A stretch of DNA of 64,000 nucleotides from Roseovarius indicus. GTDB taxonomy: Bacteria > Pseudomonadota > Alphaproteobacteria > Rhodobacterales > Rhodobacteraceae. Made by a program: the position numbers and the translations under genes. Within the stretch, counting starts at the first letter, position 1; each line of letters begins with the position of its first letter. Under the pieces are notes generated by a model. That model was not told the DNA's origin. It did no database searches and was given only the letters and a program-made list of their open reading frames with translations. Where the stretch lies: assembly GCF_008728195.1 (NCBI RefSeq), contig NZ_CP031600.1, forward strand, positions 61,286 to 125,285, given 5' to 3'. Shown here piece after piece: positions 1 to 7,647 of the stretch.

Positions 1-645
1 TCGCTTCTGGTATTCCGGTCGGCATCGGATATGCGCACCGTCCAGGAAAACCGTCAACGCAGACGCCTCTTCGGCGGCCGAAGGAATTACAGGCTGAGTC
101 TGCTCGCTGTCGCAGATCTCCCGGGAGACTTTGCCCAGACGATTGCGCACCGATGTATTCACCTGCTTCGCGCAAGGCAGGAAGGTTTCCAGGATTCGTG
201 CCGCTTCCCGGAAGGAATGCCGTGCCCCAAGTTCGGCCTGAAGGCGTTGCAGTTCCGGAGTCGACCGGTCCGGAAAAAAATGAGCGAGTGGCGAAAGCGG
301 TCCGCCCAGGACGTCGTCGGATTTTGTATCGCAGGCGCAGCGACGAATGCGCGGCGCCTTGACCTGGAACCTGCCGAAGAGGGTGTCGAGCACCCGAGGC
401 CGATAATCATGTATGGCTCGGACCTCGTCGCAGTCAGGACATATTCTGCTGGCTTCGGAAACTTCCTCGATCTGGTCGAGCAGGATCGCATTCTGTAATT
501 GCCCCAGGATCGTCTTCGCATCTTCGAGTAACAACCCGAACCCCTCAGGCTGCGTGCGTCGAAACGGGCGGGACAAACGGCCGAGAGGATGCCTCTTTGT
601 GGTTCCGTTCTCAAAGGTCGTCTCGACTATAATCCGCACGTCCAT
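1..645 (-). CDS. ISKra4-family transposase, N-terminal part (runs off the window)
   Basis: The minus-strand reading frame opens at an ATG at 643-645 and is open to the window edge. Its product matches the first 215 residues of the 451-residue transposase at 49398, including the CPDCDEVRAIHDYRPR zinc-binding-like segment. It would catalyse transposition of its own element if the unseen part is intact. Whether the copy is complete cannot be judged here. Confidence 0.8.
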   Translation of the reverse strand, partial: MDVRIIVETTFENGTTKRHPLGRLSRPFRRTQPEGFGLLLEDAKTILGQLQNAILLDQIEEVSEASRICPDCDEVRAIHDYRPRVLDTLFGRFQVKAPRIRRCACDTKSDDVLGGPLSPLAHFFPDRSTPELQRLQAELGARHSFREAARILETFLPCAKQVNTSVRNRLGKVSREICDSEQTQPVIPSAAEEASALTVFLDGAHIRCRPEYQKR

Positions 646-762
646 GGCAGTTCCCCTCTCAATGAACCACCAACATACACAGACACCCCCAGGTTTTGCC
701 CACTCCCGCCGTTGATTTCGTTGGATTTCTCATCTCACAATAAAGGGCTACGCGACACCAAC

Positions 763-960
763 TTTGGGCGGCGATATCGCAATGATCTTCCGATCTCCTC
801 GTCCCGTGCTGAAGGCTGCGTGGACGACATCGGCAACACACGCATGGGAAAACGCCGACGCATGAGATGGTCACCCAAGGGCGCGCATCACGTTGCCATC
901 GTGCGGGCCGCCGTTCTTGATGGGCAATTGACTGGCGCATACCGCAGAGCAGCAGCCTGA
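763..960 (+). pseudogene. ISKra4 transposase C-terminal remnant
   Basis: The frame encodes the last ~65 residues of an ISKra4-type transposase (FGRRYR...SSRAEGCVDD...[15 protein letters not shown]) and has no upstream two thirds. It is similar but not identical to the C-terminus of the intact transposase at 49398-50753, for example GAHHVAIV against GAHRVAVV, so it comes from a different, older insertion. The same remnant lies inverted at 49083-49280. Confidence 0.8.
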
Positions 961-982
961 CCCCCAAGTTTTGCCCACTCCC

Positions 983-1150
983 CTTGTGATCCAGCCTGAA
1001 TTCGGACAGTCGATCGGCACACTTGAATTCAGTCTAAAGCGTCATTGTATCGCCGCAGGCGCCGTGGCCACCCGCCGCGCTTATGGTGATATCGAGACGC
1101 TGCTTAATCCCGGAAATGCGGAGCGAATGGCCGAGCCGCTGGCAGGCTAG
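983..1150 (+). pseudogene. Unrecognised C-terminal gene fragment
   Basis: An open frame of 55 codons starts right at the edge of the IS remnant and ends at a TAG at 1148-1150. It reads as a plausible protein C-terminus (SIGTLEFSLKRHC... and ...LLNPGNAERMAEPLAG), probably cut off by the insertion. I do not recognise the family. A GTG at 986 could serve as a start, but no ribosome binding site is visible because the IS end lies directly upstream. The remaining ~50 bases before nuoN hold nothing I can name. Confidence 0.35.
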
Positions 1151-1199
1151 GATAGCAAGATCACCACTTTGACCGACTGGCACAAAACCGCGCCTTAAG

Positions 1200-2558
1200 T
1201 CACCCGGGAAATACCCCCGCGAACAACCCCATCAGCGCCGTCACCAGCGCGGTCGCACACAGCACGACCAACAGCGGCGCGGCCATTTCCGCCCGGCCCA
1301 CTTCGCCATCGCGCGCCTGATACATGGGCACCACGATGCGCAGATAGACCGCCAGCGCCAGCACACTGTTGAGGATACCGATCACCGCCAGCCACAAATA
1401 GCCCGCCTCGATCGCGGCACCGAACAGCAGAACCTTGCCGACAAAGCCGAAGAGCGGAGGAATGCCGGTGAGCGACAGCAGGAACACGACCATCGCCACG
1501 CCGACCACCGGGCGGGCGCGACCGAAGCCCTTGAAATTGTCCAGATTGCGCCCCGCGATCATGATGACGGCAAAGGCCCCAAGGTTCATCGCCACATAGG
1601 CCGCGCCGAACACGATCACCGAAGGCAGGGCCAACGGGCTGGTGCCAAGCGCCACAATCCCCAGCATGAAATAGCCCGCCTGCGCCACCGAGGAGTAGGC
1701 AAGCAGCCGCACGACATTGCTCTGCACCAGGGCCGCCAGATAGCCGAATGTCATCGTCACCGCCGCGATCAGCGCGACGACGATGGGCCAGCCGGTAGCG
1801 ACAGGCAGATCGCGCAGCACCTGCGCAAAGGCAAAAACCGCCGCCACCTTGGTGATCACCGACAGAAAAGCCGCGACCGATACCGGCGCGCCATCATAGG
1901 CGTCGGGTGCCCAGAACTGGAATGGCACCAGCGCCGCCTTGTAGCCCAACCCGATCATCACCGCGACCAGCCCAGCCAGCGCGATCAGCGGCTTGCTTTG
2001 AAGCGCACCAAGCTCGGAAAAAAGCGTCGATCCGGCACCACCGAACCAGAAGGTCAGCCCGTAGATCATCACCGATCCGGTGACGGCGCCGAACACTAGA
2101 TATTTCATCGCCGCCTCGGTCGCCGCATCGTCGCGCGGCCAGGCCACCATTGCGAATGATCCCAGCCCGGTCAGCACCACGCCAAGGACCAGCAGCATCA
2201 TGTCGCCACCGCCCGCCAGCATCAGCGCCCCCAGGGTCACAAGGCAAAGCAGCGTGTAAATGCTGCCCTCGCGGTCCTGCCCGGCAATCTCGGCCCGTGT
2301 CATCAGCAGCGCTAGCGCGGTGCCCGGCAGCAGGATCAGCTTGGCCCAGCCCGAAAGCAGATCGACGCGGTAGGTGCCGCCAAAGACGCTTGTATCGGCC
2401 TCCAGCAGCGGCCACGTCAGCGCGGTGGACAGGCCCAGCCCGATCAACCCGAATGTCAGTGCCAGACGCGGCGCGCGCAGCATCTCGACCCCCAGCATCA
2501 GCACGACCGTCGAGGCCAGCATCAGTTCGGGAAACAGAAAGGACAGGTCGCGCGCCAT
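1200..2558 (-). CDS. nuoN: Complex I-like membrane subunit N
   Basis: The product is an antiporter-like proton-channel subunit of the complex I membrane arm (452 residues, about 14 predicted membrane segments). It carries the family signature YKAALVPFQFWAPDAYDGAP near residue 230 and the LLAYSSVAQAGY segment that follows a conserved channel helix. The start at 2558 overlaps the nuoM stop by ATGA, which argues for translational coupling; a longer frame upstream lies over nuoM and has no homology. It is the last gene of the nuoA-N-like operon. The normal length and key segments suggest a working subunit. Confidence 0.9.
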   Translation of the reverse strand: MARDLSFLFPELMLASTVVLMLGVEMLRAPRLALTFGLIGLGLSTALTWPLLEADTSVFGGTYRVDLLSGWAKLILLPGTALALLMTRAEIAGQDREGSIYTLLCLVTLGALMLAGGGDMMLLVLGVVLTGLGSFAMVAWPRDDAATEAAMKYLVFGAVTGSVMIYGLTFWFGGAGSTLFSELGALQSKPLIALAGLVAVMIGLGYKAALVPFQFWAPDAYDGAPVSVAAFLSVITKVAAVFAFAQVLRDLPVATGWPIVVALIAAVTMTFGYLAALVQSNVVRLLAYSSVAQAGYFMLGIVALGTSPLALPSVIVFGAAYVAMNLGAFAVIMIAGRNLDNFKGFGRARPVVGVAMVVFLLSLTGIPPLFGFVGKVLLFGAAIEAGYLWLAVIGILNSVLALAVYLRIVVPMYQARDGEVGRAEMAAPLLVVLCATALVTALMGLFAGVFPG

Positions 2559-4018
2559 CAGAATTGCAGCGCCCGCATCGTCGCGTCGATCATGTTCAGC
2601 AACCACGATGGCGCGACCCCGATCACGATGATAAGGATGAGCAGCGGCACGATGGCCAGCATCTCGCCCCGGTCGAGATCGGGCATCGCCGCCCATCTTT
2701 CGTTCAGCTCGCCCAGGAATACCGCCGCGATGGCGCGCAGATACAGCCCCGCCGTCACCACGATGGCGACGATCGCCACTATGGCCCAGGGCTGGGCATT
2801 CAGTGTGGCCAGGAAGATCTGGAATTCGGCCGGGAAATGCGCCAGCCCCGGCAGCCCGAGCGAGGCAAAGGCCGACAGCACGAAGGCCCAGCCCAGCCAT
2901 GGCACCTGCCCCAGCAGCCCGCCGAACGCGGTCATCTCGCGTTCGTGGGCGCGCGACTGCAACATGCCGACGAGAAAGAACAACGCCCCGGTGACGATGC
3001 CGTGGCTGACCATCTGCAAGGTCGCACCATTGAGCGCGACCGCCCGCAGGTCAGGGTCCAGCGTCAGCGCCGCTACCGCGACGCCGATCACCACATAGCC
3101 CATGTGGTTCACCGACGTATAGGCGATCATCTTCTTCAGATCCGACTGCGCCAGCGCCACGAAGGCACCGTAAAGGGCGCTGAACACGCCAAAGGCCAGC
3201 ACCACCTGACCGGCCTGCGCAAAGGCGTCGGGCGTCATCTGTAAGGCGAAACGCACAAGGCCATAGGTGCCGAATTTCAGCATCACGCCGGCCAGGATCA
3301 CACTGCCGACCGTGGGGGCCTGCACGTGGGCCGCCGGCAGCCAAGTATGCACCGGAAAGGACGGAATCTTGACCGCGAAGGTGAACAGCATCGCGATCAG
3401 CGCCAGCATCGCCGCCAGCCCGGTCAGCGGCGGGGTCTCGATCCACAGACGCATGTCGAAACTTCCCGTGGCCAGATACAGCCCGATGATCGCCAGCAAA
3501 AGCGGCAGCGAGCCTAGCAGCGTGTAGATGAAGAACATCAGTCCGGCGCGCTGGCGCTCTTCATAGCCCCAGCCGACGATCATGAAATACATGCCAACCA
3601 GCGACACTTCGAAGAAGACGTAGAACAAGAGCGCGTCCAGCGCCGCGAAGGTGCCGATCGACGCGGTTTCCAGCATCAGCATCAGCGCGACAAAGACCGC
3701 CGGGCGGTCGGTGATCCGCGCCGCATAGACCGCCGACAGGAAAAACAGCAGCGAGGTCAGCAGGATCAGCGGCAGGCTCAGGCCGTCGACGCCAACCCGG
3801 TAGGCGGCACCAATGGCCGGGATCCAGGCGATTTCCTCGACCTGCGCGAAACCGCCCGGCAGCGTGCCCCGTGCCCAGATCGCCAGCGTCACAAGGAAGG
3901 TCAGCCCGGTGATGGCGATGGAAACGCCATGGGCGATGCGCGCCGACTTGTTTGGCAGGGCCATCAGCAGCACGCCACCAAGAAGCGGCAGAAAGACGGA
4001 GATCGAGAGAAGGGGCAT
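2558..4018 (-). CDS. nuoM: Complex I-like membrane subunit M
   Basis: A 486-residue antiporter-like proton-pumping subunit with about 14 membrane helices. The residues known to matter in NuoM are present: Glu in the FFEVSLVGMYF helix, Lys in KIPSFPVHTWLP, Lys in LKFGTYG, and the SDLKKMIAYTSVNHMGY segment. It lies 17 bases after nuoL and overlaps nuoN by four bases. Nothing is truncated. The family also includes Mrp antiporter and formate hydrogenlyase subunits, but the gene order supports a complex I-like assembly. Confidence 0.92.
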   Translation of the reverse strand: MPLLSISVFLPLLGGVLLMALPNKSARIAHGVSIAITGLTFLVTLAIWARGTLPGGFAQVEEIAWIPAIGAAYRVGVDGLSLPLILLTSLLFFLSAVYAARITDRPAVFVALMLMLETASIGTFAALDALLFYVFFEVSLVGMYFMIVGWGYEERQRAGLMFFIYTLLGSLPLLLAIIGLYLATGSFDMRLWIETPPLTGLAAMLALIAMLFTFAVKIPSFPVHTWLPAAHVQAPTVGSVILAGVMLKFGTYGLVRFALQMTPDAFAQAGQVVLAFGVFSALYGAFVALAQSDLKKMIAYTSVNHMGYVVIGVAVAALTLDPDLRAVALNGATLQMVSHGIVTGALFFLVGMLQSRAHEREMTAFGGLLGQVPWLGWAFVLSAFASLGLPGLAHFPAEFQIFLATLNAQPWAIVAIVAIVVTAGLYLRAIAAVFLGELNERWAAMPDLDRGEMLAIVPLLILIIVIGVAPSWLLNMIDATMRALQF

Positions 4019-4035
4019 GGCGGGGTCGTCTTTCT

Positions 4036-5931
4036 TCAGGAGGACATCGGTAAGATCAGCAGCACCGCCGCGATGACGGCAATGCCCATGACGGTCAGGG
4101 CGAGTTCGCGGTGGATCAGCCCGCTTTGCAGCAAGCGCAGGCGGCGGCCGGCGGCGATTGTCCGGGCGACAAGGCCGAAGATCAGCCCGTCGATGCCATG
4201 GGTGTCGGTGTTTTCGGCACCGTCGCCAAGGCGCAGGTTCATCCGGCCCACCTGAAGGGTCGCGGCATAAAGGCGGTTGTCTGAACGCTCGGCACTGGAT
4301 GCGGTGCCAAGGCTCAAGATCCGCACAAGGCCAAGTTGCGCGGCCAGCAGACGCCGTTCGAAACCTTCACAGGCGGCGGCAAAGGCCAGCGCCGGGCGCA
4401 GCACCAGCCCGTCCATACCGCCCGCGACGGCAAAGCCGCGCTGCGCCATCGGCAGAACCGGCCCCATCAGGCGGGTCGGGGCGACGAACCAGCCCAGCAA
4501 CAGACCGCTCAGCGCCGCGACAAGCCCGAGGATCATCGCAGGCCCTTCCGGCGGCAGTTTGGCTTCCAGCAGATGTTCCAGCGGCGTGAAGGCGAACCCA
4601 AGCCCCGCCGCCAGCGCCGTCAGCACCGCCATGCCCGCGCCCATCCAGCCCATCCCCTTGCCCAGAACGGGCTGGGCCTCGCCCTGCCACAGCACCCGCA
4701 GCGCCCGCGCCATATAGGCGCCGGTCAGCACCGTGCCTGCCAGCGCCAGCGGCGCGAGCCATACGACCCCGGGGGCCGCCAGCGCGGCGGCAAGGATCGC
4801 GTCCTTGGAAAAGAAGCCGGCCAGCGGTGGAATACCCGCCAGCGCCACCGCGGCAACGGCGAAGGCGGAAAGGACCAGCGGTCGTGCCCGGCCCGCGCCC
4901 GCGACCGCATCCATGTCGGTGCTGTCGCGATCATGCTGGAACACACCCGCCCCCAGAAAAAGCGTGCTCTTGATCGCCGCGTGGGCGATAAGGTGCAGCA
5001 GCGCCGCCACCGGCACCCCCGCGCCAATGGCCAGCAGCATCAGCCCGTACTGGCTGGAGGTCGAGGCGGCCAGCAGCCGCTTCAGGTCCCGCTCGGCCAG
5101 CGCGATCAGCCCGGTGACGACGGCCGTCACGCCACCCACCAGCCCGACCGCAATCAGCGCGCCTGCGGGCAGCATCGGGGCCACGCGGATCAGCAGGATC
5201 GCCCCCGCCGCCACCAGCGTCGCGGAATGCAGCAAAGCGGAGACCGGCGTCGGGCCGGCCATGGCGCGCTGCAACCAGTCCTGCAACGGCACCTGCGCCG
5301 ACTTGCCCATCGCGCCCACCAGCAACAGCAACCCGGCGACAAGGGCGGGCGTGCCGCTGATCGCCAATGTAGCCGAGATTTCCGAGGTGCCGGCCCAGCC
5401 GATCAGCACGAAAATCCCCAGATAAAGGCCCAGATCGGCGCTGCGGGTATACAGAAACGCCCGTGTCGCGGCACTGGGCACGCCGTCACGCCCATGCCAG
5501 AAGCCGATCAGCAGATAGCTGGAAAAGCCGATCAATTCCCACGCCGCCAGCACGGTGATCCAGTCGCCCGCCAGCACCAGCGCCTGCATCGCCGCGACGA
5601 ACAGCAGCACGATGCCGAAAAAGCGCGGCCTTTCGGGGTCGCTGCGCATGTACCCGACGGCATAGACCAGCACACAGGCCGCCACCGTCGCCACCATAGC
5701 CGAAAACACCGCCGTCAGCGGCACCGCGACCAGCCGCAGGGGCTTCTGCGGCAGGCCCGGCAGGACCAGTTGCACCGCATCGCCCGCGACGGCCCCCGCA
5801 AGGGTGCCCATCGCCGCCAGAAACCCGATGCCGACGCCGACGAGCGCAATCGCTTCGGGTGCGCGCCGCAGCACGAGCTCCGCCAGGCCCGCCAGCAGCG
5901 GCGCAAGGATGATGAGCGCCAGCATCGTCAT
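4036..5931 (-). CDS. nuoL: Complex I-like membrane subunit L
   Basis: A 631-residue antiporter-like subunit, about the usual NuoL length. It has the WELIGFSSYLLIGFWHGR helix with the conserved Glu, the broken-helix Lys in MGKSAQVPLQDWL, the LLHSATLVAAGAILL segment, AERDLKRLLAASTSSQ and the second channel Lys in FFSKDAIL. The C-terminus carries extra hydrophobic segments as expected for the lateral helix of NuoL. The start overlaps the nuoK stop by four bases. A proton- or cation-translocating role is expected from the family. Confidence 0.92.
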   Translation of the reverse strand: MTMLALIILAPLLAGLAELVLRRAPEAIALVGVGIGFLAAMGTLAGAVAGDAVQLVLPGLPQKPLRLVAVPLTAVFSAMVATVAACVLVYAVGYMRSDPERPRFFGIVLLFVAAMQALVLAGDWITVLAAWELIGFSSYLLIGFWHGRDGVPSAATRAFLYTRSADLGLYLGIFVLIGWAGTSEISATLAISGTPALVAGLLLLVGAMGKSAQVPLQDWLQRAMAGPTPVSALLHSATLVAAGAILLIRVAPMLPAGALIAVGLVGGVTAVVTGLIALAERDLKRLLAASTSSQYGLMLLAIGAGVPVAALLHLIAHAAIKSTLFLGAGVFQHDRDSTDMDAVAGAGRARPLVLSAFAVAAVALAGIPPLAGFFSKDAILAAALAAPGVVWLAPLALAGTVLTGAYMARALRVLWQGEAQPVLGKGMGWMGAGMAVLTALAAGLGFAFTPLEHLLEAKLPPEGPAMILGLVAALSGLLLGWFVAPTRLMGPVLPMAQRGFAVAGGMDGLVLRPALAFAAACEGFERRLLAAQLGLVRILSLGTASSAERSDNRLYAATLQVGRMNLRLGDGAENTDTHGIDGLIFGLVARTIAAGRRLRLLQSGLIHRELALTVMGIAVIAAVLLILPMSS

Positions 5932-6239
5932 CCCTTCAACTCCCGCGCTTCTTCCATCTCGACCGATCCGCGCACCCGGAACCGCGCGATGGCGATGGCA
6001 AAGCCGACCGCCATTTCGACCGCCATCACCGCCATCACGATCAGCACGAACATCTGACCGGCCGGTTCATCGGGATGCAAATAGCGCCAGAAGGCCACCA
6101 GATTGACCAGTGCCGCGGCCAAAATCAGTTCGACCCCCATGATGATCATCACCAGATTGGTTTGACTCAGCGCGCCATAAAGTCCGATACCGAACAGCCC
6201 CGCGCCGACGCTGAGGGCGATTATGAGTTCCAGAATCAT
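5928..6239 (-). CDS. nuoK: Complex I-like membrane subunit K
   Basis: A 103-residue protein with three membrane helices, the usual size for NuoK. Both buried glutamates of the proton path are present, in GVELILAA (helix 2) and AVEMAVGFA (helix 3). The C-terminal tail after the third helix is polar. Four-base overlaps with nuoJ upstream and nuoL downstream indicate one polycistronic, translationally coupled unit. Confidence 0.92.
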   Translation of the reverse strand: MILELIIALSVGAGLFGIGLYGALSQTNLVMIIMGVELILAAALVNLVAFWRYLHPDEPAGQMFVLIVMAVMAVEMAVGFAIAIARFRVRGSVEMEEARELKG

Positions 6240-6751
6240 TTGCGCTGCTCCGCGTTGGGGACGATGGCCACCATCGTGGCCGCAACCATGGCGGTCAGAA
6301 TGGTCAGACCCGCCGACTGGAAGATCAACATCGACCGGCCCAGCAATTCGCGCCCCAAATCGGCGGCCTGTTCATGCGCGCCCGGCACGGACAGGGCGAC
6401 CGGACCCCAATCGGGCAGCCATACCAGCAGCAAGGCGGCCAGTAGCCCTATGCCCCCGGCCCAGAGCGACAAGCGTTTCTGGTGGGTCATGTCCATTTTG
6501 CCCATGCCGCCGGGATCCATCATGAACATCACCATGAAGATGGCCATCACGCTCATTTCCGTGGCCATCATCATGATCTGCAACACACCCAGAAACTCGG
6601 CCTGCATGACCAGAAACATCGCACCGATCGCGGTTTGCGAAAACAGCAGCGCCAGCGCCGAACGCACCATCGAATGGGTGCGAAAGACCACGACGCCGAA
6701 CCAAACCGCCGCCGCGCCGAAGAACGCCAGAAAGATCATCTGAACCGTCAT
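6236..6751 (-). CDS. nuoJ: Complex I-like membrane subunit J
   Basis: A 171-residue protein with five membrane segments, matching NuoJ. The segment MMATEMSVMAIFMVMFMMD corresponds to the third helix next to NuoK; it is unusually rich in methionine. The ATG at 6751 overlaps the nuoH stop by ATGA; a longer frame upstream lies over nuoH and was rejected. The Met-rich helix is unusual and may only be drift, but it stands out in a metal island. Confidence 0.88.
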   Translation of the reverse strand: MTVQMIFLAFFGAAAVWFGVVVFRTHSMVRSALALLFSQTAIGAMFLVMQAEFLGVLQIMMMATEMSVMAIFMVMFMMDPGGMGKMDMTHQKRLSLWAGGIGLLAALLLVWLPDWGPVALSVPGAHEQAADLGRELLGRSMLIFQSAGLTILTAMVAATMVAIVPNAEQRK

Positions 6752-7647
6752 ATCGGCACCACCAGCGCGATCACGCCCACGACAAAGATATTGGCCAGCG
6801 CCAGCGAGATCCCCAGCTTCCAACTCAGCGCCAGATAGCGCGCCTCGCGGATGCGCGGCATGTAGCGCCCGATGCTCAGCATGGCCGCAGCCACGGCCAG
6901 GATCTTGATCGCGCTCCAGGCCCAGGCGGGCAGCCACGGGCCCAGCCAGCCGCCCAGATAGAAGGTCACGGTCGCCCCCGCCAGCGCCAGGATAATGACC
7001 ATCCGCGCCAGCCGCAGCACCGCCAGCCGCACGCCGGTATATTCCGCCTCGACCCCGCCGGCCAATTCGCCGGTCGCATCGGGCAGGTCCAGCGGCGGCA
7101 ACCACGCGAGCCCCATCGCCGCCACGACGAACAGGACAAATCCGATGGGCTGGTAAAGCACGTTCCAAAGCTGCGCCTGCGACGTGACAATCTCTACCGT
7201 CGACAGCGATTCCGCGCGCATGGCGACGGCGGTGATCGGCATCACGATCAGCATCGCATAGGCGATGAACTGGCCCAGAAACCGCCAGCCCGCGATCATG
7301 GCGTAGGCCCCGTTCGGCCCCCAACCGGCCATGATCAGCGCCACCAGCACATAGGCCAGAGCAGCGTTCAGAAACAGCGCCCCGGTCGCCAGATCGGTGA
7401 TGATAAGCCCCGGCGCCAGCGGAATCACCGCCACCGCCAACAATCCCGCCACCAAAAGCAGCACCGGCCCAAGCTCAAAGAACAACCGGTCGGATTTGCG
7501 CGCCAGCAGCGATTCCCGGCCCAAGAGCGCCAGTGCGGCCCAGGCCGGACCGGTCAGGCTCATATGGCCGTGCACTGCCCATCGTTCGATGACGGCCAGC
7601 GCGTAGGCCCCCGCGAATAGCGACAAGAGAACGACAAGAATGGTCAT
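6748..7647 (-). CDS. nuoH: Complex I-like membrane subunit H
   Basis: A 299-residue membrane subunit with about eight helices. NuoH joins the quinone pocket to the proton channels. The LPPLDLPDATGEL... EAEYTGVRLA segment matches the conserved DLPEAESEL... EYSG loop, although acidic residues are fewer than in standard NuoH (ATGEL in place of AESEL). The N-terminal ERWAVHGHMSLTGP stands in for the ERR...QxRxGP motif and is divergent. This resembles the HyfC/EchB branch as much as NuoH. The start at 7647 overlaps the preceding fusion gene by ATGA. Confidence 0.85.
   Translation of the reverse strand: MTILVVLLSLFAGAYALAVIERWAVHGHMSLTGPAWAALALLGRESLLARKSDRLFFELGPVLLLVAGLLAVAVIPLAPGLIITDLATGALFLNAALAYVLVALIMAGWGPNGAYAMIAGWRFLGQFIAYAMLIVMPITAVAMRAESLSTVEIVTSQAQLWNVLYQPIGFVLFVVAAMGLAWLPPLDLPDATGELAGGVEAEYTGVRLAVLRLARMVIILALAGATVTFYLGGWLGPWLPAWAWSAIKILAVAAAMLSIGRYMPRIREARYLALSWKLGISLALANIFVVGVIALVVPI

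Larger units (their letters stand above)
1..982. mobile_element. Inverted copy of an ISKra4-family IS plus older IS remnant
   Basis: This stretch is the reverse complement of 49061-50042 (position x pairs with 50043-x). I compared the ends and several translated segments and saw no difference. It holds the left part of an ISKra4-family element (1-707, terminal repeat at 685-707) and an older related remnant (708-982) that ends in a similar terminal repeat. The match stops at 982/983, and the element continues beyond the left edge of the window. With the copy near 49 kb it forms a pair of inverted repeats around the metal island. Confidence 0.85.

Noticed and set aside
2150..3244. A 364-codon plus-strand frame opposite nuoN and nuoM
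   Set aside because: Low-complexity Arg/Pro/Gln-rich product with no domain; shadow of real genes.
4336..6057. A 573-codon plus-strand frame opposite nuoL and nuoK
   Set aside because: Its product is almost only Arg, Gln, His and Gly, the usual result of reading the complement of a GC-rich membrane-protein gene. nuoL on the other strand has clear family motifs.
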